NCBI GenBank assembly: GCA_039819545.1 | Contig: JBCBRS010000002.1 | Coordinates: 62,001-126,000, forward strand | DNA length: 64,000 nt | Direction: 5' to 3' | Source: CALLPQ01 sp039819545 | Lineage (GTDB): Bacteria > Pseudomonadota > Alphaproteobacteria > Caulobacterales > Parvularculaceae | In this document: piece by piece, positions 31,843 to 40,583 of the stretch | Layout of the letters: the number at the start of each line of letters is the position of its first letter | Position numbering within the stretch: the stretch's first letter is position 1 | The notes under the pieces: model-generated | What the model saw: the letters and a program-made list of their open reading frames with translations, nothing else | The model's database searches: none | What the model was told of the DNA's origin: nothing | Position numbers and translations under genes: made by a program

Positions 31843-33183
31843 ATGCGCCTTGTACTGATGATTGCTCTGGCTGTGGCGATGACCCTCGCGGCGTTGATCG
31901 CGGTGCTCGGCGATTTTCGGCGTGACCAGCCCGATCTCAATGGGGCGGCGCCAGTTCGTTTTGCTGGGGATATCCTGGCTGTATCCGACACCGATATGGC
32001 GGGCAGCGCCTATGCCGATGGCAAGCTAGCCCCCGTGCCGCTGGACGACACGCTCTCGCTGATTGTAGGCGGTACGATTGCCGCCATGATCCCCGCGTCG
32101 AACTCTGTCATCTCCTGGCCGCAAATTGTGGATGTGACACCTGATGGCAAACAGGTCTTTGTGGTCGAAACGCGCGGGCCCGCGCCAAGGGGCGTCGAGG
32201 CCTATGATGACGTCCATAAGGATTTCCCGGTGGGCGCCCAGCTCTCGATCTTCTCCCTTGCTGACGGCACGCTTTCGTTACTGGGTACACGGACCGATAT
32301 TGGAACAAATCCCGGCTCGGTAGAGTTTGCCGAGCGCAGCGGCTTCCTTGTCATTGCAACGGAAGACGAAGGCAAGGAATTGACGATTGTTGGTCTGCGA
32401 TGGGACGGCAGTGTGCGCGAAGTCCGGCGCCTGCCCCTCAATGTGGAGTACTTTCCCAATGAGACAGAGGCCCGTATACGGACGATACATATCGCTCCAG
32501 ATGGCCGCACGCTCGCGGTCAATATTGCCAACCGCCGGGTACAGTTCTTTACCCTGCAAATTGACAGTACTGGCCTGCCACGCGCCGCGCTGCCCCTGGG
32601 TAACCCCACGGCGCAGATTGGGTCCCGTCTGTCAGTGGGTAAATGGACCCCGGATGGGCAATATTTCATCATCACCGATACGGGCTGGTCGGAAAACGCT
32701 CTGGCGATGCTGATGCAGGGTCCAGGTATATTGAGCGTCATCAAACCGCCCCGCACCGGCGGGAACCCCGAAATTGTCGATCAGGCAAAAGTTGGTCTGT
32801 CGCCGGAAGGGTTTGATATTAGCGCCGACGGCAGGCAAGTCGCATCTATCGATATGGGCCGCACCTATCTGCCGCCACTGGCCGCTCTCGACTTCTGGCC
32901 GGCGCGCCGGACCTATACGATCACGTTGCTCGCGCTTGACCCGGAAACTGGCAAACTCACCCGTACGGATCAAATTGCCGAGGCGGGCATCCTGCCCGAA
33001 GATGTGATTTTTGACGCCAATGGAAAAAACCTCGCGGTTGCAGTCTTTCACCGACGCAAAGGACCTGACAGCCGGCGGGGGTTCGTTGACTTTTATGCTA
33101 TTGATGACGGCGGCAACCTTAGCGCCCAAGGCGTCACAAGGGCCCTGCCCCGGGGTGTCCATGACCTCGTACGCGTGCCGTAG
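31843..33183 (+). CDS. Secreted beta-propeller (lactonase-fold) protein, function unknown
   Basis: A 446-residue protein with an N-terminal hydrophobic segment (about 3-22) serving as signal peptide or anchor. The rest alternates strand-rich blocks containing VDVTPDGKQVFVVE, IHIAPDGRTLAVNI, GKWTPDGQYFIITDT and FDISADGRQVASID, the DG-containing turns of YVTN/lactonase-like seven-bladed propellers. No catalytic residues can be assigned. RBS AAGGA is 9 nt upstream. It stands alone between the nitronate monooxygenase and the RTX gene. Confidence 0.6.
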   Translation: MRLVLMIALAVAMTLAALIAVLGDFRRDQPDLNGAAPVRFAGDILAVSDTDMAGSAYADGKLAPVPLDDTLSLIVGGTIAAMIPASNSVISWPQIVDVTPDGKQVFVVETRGPAPRGVEAYDDVHKDFPVGAQLSIFSLADGTLSLLGTRTDIGTNPGSVEFAERSGFLVIATEDEGKELTIVGLRWDGSVREVRRLPLNVEYFPNETEARIRTIHIAPDGRTLAVNIANRRVQFFTLQIDSTGLPRAALPLGNPTAQIGSRLSVGKWTPDGQYFIITDTGWSENALAMLMQGPGILSVIKPPRTGGNPEIVDQAKVGLSPEGFDISADGRQVASIDMGRTYLPPLAALDFWPARRTYTITLLALDPETGKLTRTDQIAEAGILPEDVIFDANGKNLAVAVFHRRKGPDSRRGFVDFYAIDDGGNLSAQGVTRALPRGVHDLVRVP

Positions 33184-33519
33184 CGCACCCCTCTTCTGCG
33201 GCGGCGAGAGTGTAGCGTGCCAGAGTCGCGTCCTGCGCGAACTGTTTCACCAACGCGCACAAATTAGCATATGAAAATCAGTGCCTTAGGAATTACTTTC
33301 GAAATCGTAACAAAGTGTTTGACGCCACTTGGGCTCGTCATTACCCTCCCGATTTGTGTGTGGGGGAGGATGTCTGCACGCGCGTTTGTTTACACCGTGC
33401 GATGACGAATTTAGCTTCTCCCAAAAAAGAGAGAGGATCGTGCCGATCCTTAACCCTGACCTTTCACGGGTTTTTCGTGAGGGGTCGTTGTGTGCTGAAA
33501 TAACCTTTGGAGAGAGACA
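33184..33519. other. 336-nt gene-free region before the RTX protein
   Basis: No supported coding sequence. It contains a short inverted repeat GGATCG-TGC-CGATCC (about 33435-33449), a second one TCACG-N7-CGTGA just after it, and an RBS-like GGAGAGAG directly before the RTX start. A promoter is expected here because the preceding gene is unrelated, but I found no consensus hexamers. Confidence 0.4.
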
Positions 33520-35388
33520 ATGATTTCAGAAGACATGGACATGCTTGGCTTTATCGTCGTGGATAGCACCGCCGACACGGTGGACGATACCGACGGAGTA
33601 ACCACACTTCGTGAAGCAATTATCGCCGCGAATGAAGACCCGGATGCGAGTTTGATCACCTTTGCAGATTCCATCTTTGAACAGACAATTACGCTCGCAA
33701 GCCCTCTTCCCTCAATTTCCGAAAGCCTGTCCATCGTTGGACAACAAACTGTTATTGATGGCGGCGGCAGCGACGTTTTTCTCGTAAGCGCCGATGATAG
33801 CGAGGTAAACTTTTCAAACCTGATCATCGAAAATGCTTTGGACGGTATTGAAATTGACGGCGATGGTAATGCGGTAACCATCTTTAATGTTACCATCTCT
33901 GAAGCCACTGGTGACTCTGTCGAGATTGACGGGGACAAGAATACGATCATTTTTGAACAATCATCGACTATTAATTCTGGCGATGATGGCATCTCCATAG
34001 ACGGAGATTATAACTCCCTGTTCGTCGGGCGTTCAACGTTTGTAAATTCGGAGGAAGATGAAATCGATGTCGACGGTGACTTTACAGAAATCGAGATCGA
34101 TAACTCTGAATTCAGGACCACCAGAACCAATGGGCAGATTATCGATCAAGACTCGGCAAACCTGCTGGTCCGCAATTCCACATTCACGGGCAATGGCGGC
34201 GATGGCATTGACATCAGCGACGGCCAAAGCGGCTCCGGCAAGGTGGTGATCGAAGGCTCACTATTCGAAGACTTTGGCAATGCCATTGAAATCGGTGAAA
34301 CCGATCCCGGCAGCACTGTTACTGTGCGGGACTCTGGCTTTGCCGTCAATACAGCAGCTGTCTTTGTTGAAAGCGAGGCCACAAACCCAGAGATTTTTGT
34401 TGGCTCTAGCAACTTTGTGGAAAACACAACCGGCATTGATAATAACAGCACCAATGTCACCGTTACGGCCGGTGCCAACATTTTCGATGGGGAAGCATCG
34501 GCCTTTGATGGCCTTGTGGATGATTTGAATAACGCCTTTGCCCCGGACGAGTTTCAAAACGGCAATGCCGGCAATAATCGCATTAACGGAAACAATGGCG
34601 ACAACTTCATCAATGGGTTAGCCGGTAATGACCGCATCAATGCGCGTGGCGGAGACGATGCGGTTCTCGGCGGCAGCGGAAACGATACGTTGAACGGCAA
34701 TGGCGGGGATGATGTTCTCGCTGGGCAAGCGGGTAACGACCGCGTCAATGGCGGCAACGGCAATGATAATTTGAGTGGCGGCACCGGTAACGACATTATC
34801 AATGGCGGCGGCGGCAATGACAGCCTGTCCGGCGGCGACGGGATGGATCGTCTCCGCGGGAATCGCGGCAACGATACGTTGGAAGGCGGCGCCGGTGACG
34901 ACGTGCTCGAAGGTCTTTCGGGTAACAATTTCATCACCGACCTTTCCGGTAACGACACCATTGTCGGCGGGACCGGCAATGACACGATTCATGATGGTCT
35001 AGGCGATGACCTGATCAATGGTGGCCAGGGTGATGATGTCATTACACTGAGCTTTGGCGATGATCTTATCTTTGGTGACGATGGCGCCGACACGTTTGTG
35101 GCCAAGCACCCCAATATTGGCGAAGATCGTCTTGGCGGGTTCACCGTTGAGGAAGGTGACCTCCTTGACCTGCGCGCGCTGGGCGTATCGTCAGCGGCTG
35201 ATGCCCTCGCCATCGCCAGTATGGATGGTGGCAGCACCGTGCTTGATTTTGGCAATGGTCACTCGCTGACGCTCATCAATATCGATATGGCCTCGATCAC
35301 GGATGATTTCTTCGTCCCCGAGCCGGAAATGATGATGATGGAAGAAATGCTGGCCAGCGCCACGGCGATCCAGCTGGAGATGCTCTAA
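33520..35388 (+). CDS. RTX calcium-binding beta-helix exoprotein (CSLREA-like N-terminus)
   Basis: A 622-residue acidic protein without a signal peptide. The N-terminus has TTLREAIIAANEDPDA, a CSLREA-type motif without its cysteine, followed by right-handed beta-helix repeats (about 85-330) rich in EIDGD and short Asn ladders. Residues about 345-535 hold many GGxGNDxLx nonapeptides, the RTX calcium rolls, and the C-terminus carries a methionine-rich stretch and ends in QLEML. This architecture suits type I secretion and calcium-dependent folding outside the cell. No hlyB/hlyD/tolC homologues are nearby. A role as surface protein, adhesin or polysaccharide-active enzyme is open. Confidence 0.85.
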   Translation: MISEDMDMLGFIVVDSTADTVDDTDGVTTLREAIIAANEDPDASLITFADSIFEQTITLASPLPSISESLSIVGQQTVIDGGGSDVFLVSADDSEVNFSNLIIENALDGIEIDGDGNAVTIFNVTISEATGDSVEIDGDKNTIIFEQSSTINSGDDGISIDGDYNSLFVGRSTFVNSEEDEIDVDGDFTEIEIDNSEFRTTRTNGQIIDQDSANLLVRNSTFTGNGGDGIDISDGQSGSGKVVIEGSLFEDFGNAIEIGETDPGSTVTVRDSGFAVNTAAVFVESEATNPEIFVGSSNFVENTTGIDNNSTNVTVTAGANIFDGEASAFDGLVDDLNNAFAPDEFQNGNAGNNRINGNNGDNFINGLAGNDRINARGGDDAVLGGSGNDTLNGNGGDDVLAGQAGNDRVNGGNGNDNLSGGTGNDIINGGGGNDSLSGGDGMDRLRGNRGNDTLEGGAGDDVLEGLSGNNFITDLSGNDTIVGGTGNDTIHDGLGDDLINGGQGDDVITLSFGDDLIFGDDGADTFVAKHPNIGEDRLGGFTVEEGDLLDLRALGVSSAADALAIASMDGGSTVLDFGNGHSLTLINIDMASITDDFFVPEPEMMMMEEMLASATAIQLEML

Positions 35389-35423
35389 AAACGCGCACGG
35401 TCACGTTTGACCTTCACGAAGAA

Positions 35424-35461
35424 GGGGGATGCTCAGCATACGGGCATCCCCCTATTTTTTT
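35424..35461 (+). terminator. Intrinsic terminator after the RTX gene
   Basis: GGGGGATGC (35424-35432) pairs perfectly with GCATCCCCC (35444-35452), followed by TATTTTTTT. It lies 36 nt after the RTX stop and ends within 4 nt of the convergent carboxypeptidase stop codon. Confidence 0.9.
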
Positions 35462-35464
35462 GGC

Positions 35465-36514
35465 TCAGGTGACCGCAGGCTCTATCAGCTTTAGGGTACC
35501 GTCATCCGCATTCATCCCCGCCTGAGCCCCCACGGGAATTGTCTGTTTCTCCCGCACATGGCCGACCATTGCCCCAGCGAAAACGGGGACGCCAAGCCCG
35601 CCAAAGTGATGCTTGAAAATATCATGGAGCGAAAAGGTGCCATACCCGCCGGCCGGATCAACACCGCAATCGGTAAAGCCGCCAAGGACGATACCGGCAG
35701 CCCGGTCAAATGCGCCCGCCAGTGCAAGCTGGTTGATTAGCCGGTCGCAGCGATAGATATATTCGCCGACCTCCTCCAGAAAGATCAGCGCGCCAGTGGT
35801 ATTGGGAAAATAATCCGTCCCAAGAAGACCCGTAAAAAGGGTGAGATTGCCGCCCAGCAAACGTCCCTGCGCTACCCCTGCTGAAATCGTCTGTATCCGG
35901 TTCGTGCGTACGGCGAGGGAGTCGTCCAAGGTTTGCGGGTTCCGCATGGTGGGCGTTTTGGCGTCCATAACCACCGCGCGCATGGCCGCTGTCGTAAAGG
36001 GGTCCCACTGCGTGTTTGCATTCGGCCCATGGAAAGTAACCAACCCCGTCTGCGCAGTAATCGCATTGAGTAAGGTTGTGATATCCGAATACCCCATGAA
36101 GACTTTCGGGGTTTGCCGGATTAAATTGAAATCAATAAACGGCAGCGTGCGTGCCGCGCCCCATCCACCCCGCAAAGCAATGATGCCGTCAATCGCGGGG
36201 TCAGTAAACGCCGCGTTGATATCCGCTGCCCGGGCCTCATCTGTTCCGGCCAGATAGCCGTGGCGATCCATCACATGGTCACCCACCGACGGTGTTAACC
36301 CCAGCGCGGTTAACGCCTCGCGCGCAATGTCCACTTCGTCCGTATCATAAGTAACCGACGCGGGCGCAACGATGCGAACACGGTCGCCTTTGCGCAGACG
36401 CTTTGGGCGAACGGGCGCCCGTGTGGCGCCACTTTCTGCCCGGGCTGACGACGCGGCGGCGGCGACAGTCAACGCCGAGGCGTTGCAAACGAGTGAACGA
36501 CGCGTGATAGCCAT
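35465..36514 (-). CDS. S66-family LD-carboxypeptidase / MccF-like protein, exported
   Basis: A 349-residue serine peptidase that would cleave L,D bonds of muropeptides or detoxify microcin-C-like compounds. The nucleophile motif is GYSDIT (S143), with the Glu in EEVGEYIYRCDR and His in GAMVGHVREK completing the S66 triad. The N-terminus MAITRRSLVCNASALTVAAAA contains a twin arginine followed by a hydrophobic stretch and an ARAES cleavage-like site, suggesting Tat or Sec export. RBS GGAGGTG fixes the start at 36514. Peptidoglycan recycling is the more likely role given periplasmic targeting. Confidence 0.85.
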   Translation of the reverse strand: MAITRRSLVCNASALTVAAAASSARAESGATRAPVRPKRLRKGDRVRIVAPASVTYDTDEVDIAREALTALGLTPSVGDHVMDRHGYLAGTDEARAADINAAFTDPAIDGIIALRGGWGAARTLPFIDFNLIRQTPKVFMGYSDITTLLNAITAQTGLVTFHGPNANTQWDPFTTAAMRAVVMDAKTPTMRNPQTLDDSLAVRTNRIQTISAGVAQGRLLGGNLTLFTGLLGTDYFPNTTGALIFLEEVGEYIYRCDRLINQLALAGAFDRAAGIVLGGFTDCGVDPAGGYGTFSLHDIFKHHFGGLGVPVFAGAMVGHVREKQTIPVGAQAGMNADDGTLKLIEPAVT

Positions 36515-36680
36515 GATCACCTCCAATTTTGAGAAAGGATGCCGAGGCTGCCTGGCAGGGTCAATTGGTTGTGGGGAATGGACGAGGCTATAGTGCGAAA
36601 GAAACCTGTGTCCCTGGGCAGCGCGGCTTGGATCCGGGAGCTGTTTCGCCACGTTTCGGGGCGGTGGAGGAAGACTTCGC

Positions 36681-36706
36681 ATCAGGTCCGGGGATCAGGT
36701 CCGGGG
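36681..36706. repeat. 13-bp perfect tandem duplication
   Basis: ATCAGGTCCGGGG occurs twice head to tail (36681-36693 and 36694-36706), followed by ATCCGG. It lies in the 264-nt gap between the carboxypeptidase start and the pntB stop, which otherwise shows nothing I can support. Confidence 0.7.
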
Positions 36707-36778
36707 ATCCGGCGTCTCCTTCTATACCGGCGGTCCGTCACCCCAAACTCTACGCAGGGTTATCATAAGCGAAAGCCT

Positions 36779-38182
36779 CTACCCGATTGCCTTCACGACC
36801 TCTTCACACATCTTCTTGGCATCGCCGAAGAGCATCATCGTGTTATCGCCGAAGAACAATTCGTTTTGTACACCCGCATAACCGGACGCCATGGAGCGTT
36901 TGACGAACAGGACCGTGCCGGCATTTTCCACATCCAGGATGGGCATGCCATAGATGGCGGAAGACTTGTCGGTCTTCGCGGCCGGATTGGTCACATCATT
37001 GGCGCCAATCACGAATGCCACGTCAGCGGTGCGGAATTCGGAGTTAATATCTTCCAGCTCAAAGACTTCGTCATAGGGCACGTTCGCTTCGGCGAGGAGG
37101 ACGTTCATATGGCCGGGCATGCGGCCCGCCACCGGATGGATGGCGTATTTTACTTCGACGCCAGCTTCCTTCAGCGTGTCACACATTTCGCGCAAGGCAT
37201 GCTGGGCTTGGGCCACGGCCATGCCATAACCGGGCACGATGATCACCTTTCCGGCATTTTTCATGATGAAAGCGGCATCTTCTGCGGAGCCCTGCTTGAC
37301 CGGCCGGTCTTCGCCGCCCCCTGCTCCGCCAGCGGCTGCGTCTTCGCCGCCAAAACCACCGAGGATAACGGACAGGAACTCGCGATTCATCCCCTTACAC
37401 ATAATGTAGGAAAGAATGGCACCCGAAGAGCCAACGAGCGCACCGGTGATGATCAGCGCCATATTTTGCAGCGTAAAGCCGATGCCCGCTGCCGCCCAGC
37501 CGGAATAGCTGTTCAGCATGGAAACAACCACCGGCATGTCGCCCCCGCCGATGGGGATGATCAGGAGGAAGCCGAGCGCAAAAGCGATCAGTGTCAGGAT
37601 CAAAAAAACATGCCAGCTCTGATCACCGCTCATCATCATGATGACCAGCAAAGCCGAGACGACGCCAAGCGCAATATTGATTACATGGCGGAAGGGCAGC
37701 ATGATCGGCTTGCCGCTCATCTTCCCGCTTAGCTTAAGGGCTGCGATGACCGAACCGGAAAATGTAATCGCCCCGATGGCCGCGCCTAGGGACATCTCGA
37801 GAATAGCTTGCCCGTGTATATGTCCAGGATCGCCAATGTTAAAGGCGCGCGGCGCGAGGAATGCCGCCCAGGCAATACAAACCGCCGCAAGACCCACAAG
37901 CGAGTGAAACACCGCAACCAGTTGCGGCATATCGGTCATGGCAACTTTGCGGGCAATGGTGCTGCCAATCAGCGCCCCCGGCACAATTGCCAGCGCGATC
38001 AGGAGCCAGGTGCCAAAGCCTTTATCTTCGAGCAGAATGAACGTCGTAAGGATGGCAATCGCCATCCCAATCATGCCAAAGCGGTTACCGTCGCGCGACG
38101 TTTCCGGCGAGGACAAACCGCGAAGCGCCAGGATGAATAACACGCCGGCCGCAATATAAAGAAGGGAGGTAAAGTTCGCCAT
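36779..38182 (-). CDS. pntB: PntB, NAD(P) transhydrogenase beta subunit
   Basis: A 467-residue subunit of the proton-translocating transhydrogenase that uses the proton gradient to reduce NADP with NADH. An N-terminal membrane domain of about eight to nine helices (to about residue 260) leads to the NADP-binding dIII domain, with VIIVPGYGMAVAQAQHALREM, VKYAIHPVAGRMPGHMNVLLAEA, FVIGANDVTNPAA and IYGMPILDVE, all invariant-type motifs. It is last in pntAA-pntAB-pntB. Confidence 0.97.
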   Translation of the reverse strand: MANFTSLLYIAAGVLFILALRGLSSPETSRDGNRFGMIGMAIAILTTFILLEDKGFGTWLLIALAIVPGALIGSTIARKVAMTDMPQLVAVFHSLVGLAAVCIAWAAFLAPRAFNIGDPGHIHGQAILEMSLGAAIGAITFSGSVIAALKLSGKMSGKPIMLPFRHVINIALGVVSALLVIMMMSGDQSWHVFLILTLIAFALGFLLIIPIGGGDMPVVVSMLNSYSGWAAAGIGFTLQNMALIITGALVGSSGAILSYIMCKGMNREFLSVILGGFGGEDAAAGGAGGGEDRPVKQGSAEDAAFIMKNAGKVIIVPGYGMAVAQAQHALREMCDTLKEAGVEVKYAIHPVAGRMPGHMNVLLAEANVPYDEVFELEDINSEFRTADVAFVIGANDVTNPAAKTDKSSAIYGMPILDVENAGTVLFVKRSMASGYAGVQNELFFGDNTMMLFGDAKKMCEEVVKAIG

Positions 38183-38197
38183 CGGTTTATCAGGCCC

Positions 38198-38689
38198 TTA
38201 TTGTTCTTTTTTCTTGTACATGGCGAGCATGCGCTGGGTGACGAGAAAACCGCCAAATATATTGATACTGGCAAGAATTACCGCGATGAAGCCAAGGGCT
38301 TTTGACACCCCGCCCGCCTGACTGTCAGCAAGGTTTGCTCCCAGAGCAATCACGGCGCCGACAATGACCACCGAAGAAACGGCGTTGGTGACGGACATGA
38401 GCGGTGTGTGTAACGCGGGCGTCACCGACCACACGACGTAGTAGCCCACAAAGATTGCCAGCGCGAAAATGGCGAGCAGATATATAAAGTCCGACGGCCC
38501 ACCAAAGCTTTCGGAAAAACTCGTGAGCGCATCAAGGGCCCCCGTCGCTTCCTTTGCGGCACTGGCGGCCTGCTCGGTATTCTCGGCGGACGCGGCGGCG
38601 GCTTTCTCCGCCTTGAAGGCGGCTTCTTGTGCCACCTCTACCGCGGCCTCTACATCTTCCTTGGTTGGTGCTTTGTCCTGCATCAGCAT
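38198..38689 (-). CDS. pntAB: PntAB, small membrane subunit of transhydrogenase alpha
   Basis: A 163-residue protein. An Ala/Glu-rich helical N-terminus (about 1-60, probable coiled coil) precedes three to four membrane helices with FIYLLAIFALAIFVGYYVVW, TPALHTPLMSVTNAVSS and ASINIFGGFLVTQRML, the dII part of alpha. The start at 38689 is supported by AAGGAG 7 nt upstream; an ATG 21 codons earlier lacks this. As in other alphaproteobacteria, alpha is split into two genes. It is 15 nt before pntB. Confidence 0.93.
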   Translation of the reverse strand: MLMQDKAPTKEDVEAAVEVAQEAAFKAEKAAAASAENTEQAASAAKEATGALDALTSFSESFGGPSDFIYLLAIFALAIFVGYYVVWSVTPALHTPLMSVTNAVSSVVIVGAVIALGANLADSQAGGVSKALGFIAVILASINIFGGFLVTQRMLAMYKKKEQ

Positions 38690-38754
38690 GTTTCGGCTCC
38701 TTGGCGGCCCGGCAACCGGGCCGGGCATCAGTGGGGTCGTGGAATCAATCAAGA

Positions 38755-39975
38755 TTAGTCAGCTTGCGCACTATCGTCTGCCGCCTGATCATCATTGGCG
38801 GAGGGCTCAGCGGTGACTTCTGGTTTCGCACTCACACCCTTTTCAGCAGGCTGGAAGTTCGGATGCACAATTACACCGTCGCGGGTGAGCGCGATCCCGG
38901 CAATAATTTCGTCTTCGGGATCAAACTTAAAGGTACCAGCGTCCTTATCGTAAAACGCGGTGAGGAAATTTAGCATATTGCGCGCATAAAGATTGGACGC
39001 ATCGGCAGCCAACCGACTTGGCACATTCAAATGACCAAGGATTGAGACGCCTTTGTGATCGATAACCTCACCGGGCTTGCTTGGGGCCACATTACCGCCC
39101 TGCTCCACCGCGAGGTCGACAATCACGGAGCCCGCTTTCATGCCGTCGACCATGGACTGACTGATCAACTCTGGCGCCGGGCGCCCGGGGATAAGGGCTG
39201 TGGTGATCACAATATCCTGTTTCTTCAGGTGCTCAGCGACGAACTCAGCCTGGCGTTTTTTGAAGTCATCAGACATTTCCTTCGCGTAACCGCCCGACGT
39301 TTCAGCATCTTTCATAGCGTCTTCATCGACCGTCACAAAGCTGGCACCGAGACTCTCCACCTGCTCCTTAGCCGCGAAGCGCACATCGGTGGCCGTGACC
39401 ACAGCGCCCAACCGCCGGGCCGTAGCAATCGCCTGCAAACCCGCAACACCGGTACCCATCACAAAGATTTTCGCGGGCGCAACGGTTCCCGCCGCTGTCA
39501 TCATCATGGGGAGCGCCCGGCCATAGGCCGCCGCGCCATCGACCACGGCTTTGTACCCGGCAAGGTTTGACTGTGAAGACAACACGTCCATGGATTGTGC
39601 CCGCGTGATCCGGGGCATCAAATCCATAGCAAAGCTATCAATATTACTGTTAGCGTAGTCAGTGAGTGCGTTTTCATCGGCATAAGGCGAAAGAATGCCG
39701 ATCAGCTTCGCGCCATTGGCAATCTGGCTGAGCTCAGAGCCTGATGGCCGCTGCACCTTCAAAACAAAGTCAGCACCCATCAGCGTTGCTGCAGCGGAAG
39801 CCCCGATCTGCGCGCCTGCGTCTTTATAAGCGTCATCGCTCAACGATGCCCCTGCGCCAGCGCCGCTCTCAACGGCGATGTCGGCGCCCATGGCCACTAG
39901 TTTTTTCACCGTCTCGGGCGTTGCCGCCACCCGGTGTTCGTGGGCCTGCGTTTCCTTGATGATCGAAAATTTCAT
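38755..39975 (-). CDS. pntAA: PntAA, NAD-binding subunit of NAD(P) transhydrogenase
   Basis: A 406-residue soluble subunit (dI). It has the alanine-dehydrogenase/PNT N-terminal domain (KETQAHEHRVAATPETV), the NAD loop VMGTGVAGLQAIATARRLGA, ATDVR, and LIPGRPAPELIS; the C-terminal tail is acidic and Ala-rich (QAADDSAQAD). It is preceded by a five-unit 15-bp tandem array whose nearest unit ends 21 nt before the start codon, which may affect its expression. Confidence 0.96.
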   Translation of the reverse strand: MKFSIIKETQAHEHRVAATPETVKKLVAMGADIAVESGAGAGASLSDDAYKDAGAQIGASAAATLMGADFVLKVQRPSGSELSQIANGAKLIGILSPYADENALTDYANSNIDSFAMDLMPRITRAQSMDVLSSQSNLAGYKAVVDGAAAYGRALPMMMTAAGTVAPAKIFVMGTGVAGLQAIATARRLGAVVTATDVRFAAKEQVESLGASFVTVDEDAMKDAETSGGYAKEMSDDFKKRQAEFVAEHLKKQDIVITTALIPGRPAPELISQSMVDGMKAGSVIVDLAVEQGGNVAPSKPGEVIDHKGVSILGHLNVPSRLAADASNLYARNMLNFLTAFYDKDAGTFKFDPEDEIIAGIALTRDGVIVHPNFQPAEKGVSAKPEVTAEPSANDDQAADDSAQAD

Positions 39976-39995
39976 GGAAGCTCCGATGGTCGAAT

Positions 39996-40070
39996 GGTGG
40001 ACAGACGTTTGTGGGCAGACATTTTATGGGCCGACAGTTCATGGGCAGACATTTTATCGGTAGACGGCGG
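39996..40070. repeat. 15-bp tandem array, five units, just upstream of pntAA
   Basis: Plus-strand units begin at 39996, 40011, 40026, 40041 and 40056; the best-conserved units share GGGCAGACATTTTAT or GGGCCGACAGTTCAT, and the end units are degenerate. Read towards pntAA the unit is close to ATAAAATGTCTGCCC. Translated on the minus strand it would give a KMSAH-type pentapeptide repeat, but no supported gene covers it. It could be a regulatory array or a slipped-strand expansion. Confidence 0.75.
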
Positions 40071-40236
40071 GCCCGACCCGGTCGCGCGCAGTGAGTACCC
40101 CGATTCCTTTATCCCGCAGCCCACGCGCTGTTGTCCAACCTGGGCCAACCCGCATTGCGCCGGCACGCCTCTTCAACTTTTGACTGGAACACCAACCCGC
40201 GCCAATACTACCCACGTCACTGGTCAGCAGCCGATA

Positions 40237-40461
40237 TTAATGACTAAAGAATGCTCTCACTACGATATTCGCAAACAAATAGGTCACGGCCCCGGCGATG
40301 AGCGAGATAAAGATGCCGTTGGCCAGCACCAGGCTGGTAAACATCACGGTGATACCCGCCGTCACCGGCAGCCCGATCTTCGTGCCAAAATCCATCACCG
40401 ACTTATAGGTGTCGCTATTCATCTGATCATCATTTTCGTTGGAGGTTGTGTTGCCTGCCAT
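40237..40461 (-). CDS. Small membrane protein, possibly aa3-type oxidase subunit IV
   Basis: A 74-residue protein with a polar N-terminus (MAGNTTSNENDDQMNSDTY) and two closely spaced hydrophobic segments in the C-terminal 50 residues. Proteins annotated as bacterial aa3-type cytochrome c oxidase subunit IV (about 40-70 residues, one helix after an acidic N-terminus) are frequently encoded just before pntA in alphaproteobacteria, which supports the call. The two-helix appearance is unusual for that family. An unrelated small membrane protein remains possible. Confidence 0.5.
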   Translation of the reverse strand: MAGNTTSNENDDQMNSDTYKSVMDFGTKIGLPVTAGITVMFTSLVLANGIFISLIAGAVTYLFANIVVRAFFSH

Positions 40462-40583
40462 TGTTCATCCCTGTTTCTATCCAAATCCGCACGGTGTTCT
40501 TATAGGCGATCAATACGTGAAAAACACCTTGCTAATGCGGAGAATTTATCCGCTATCCTCACGGCGCCGATCCGAGCATTTGC

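Noticed and set aside
34560..35090. Regularly spaced DNA repeats resembling a repeat array
   Set aside because: They are codons of RTX glycine/aspartate nonapeptides within one open frame, not CRISPR repeats or noncoding satellites.
36539..37732. A 397-codon plus-strand open frame
   Set aside because: It lies mainly antisense to pntB, whose product is unmistakable, and its translation is His/Gly-rich low-complexity with no family motif.
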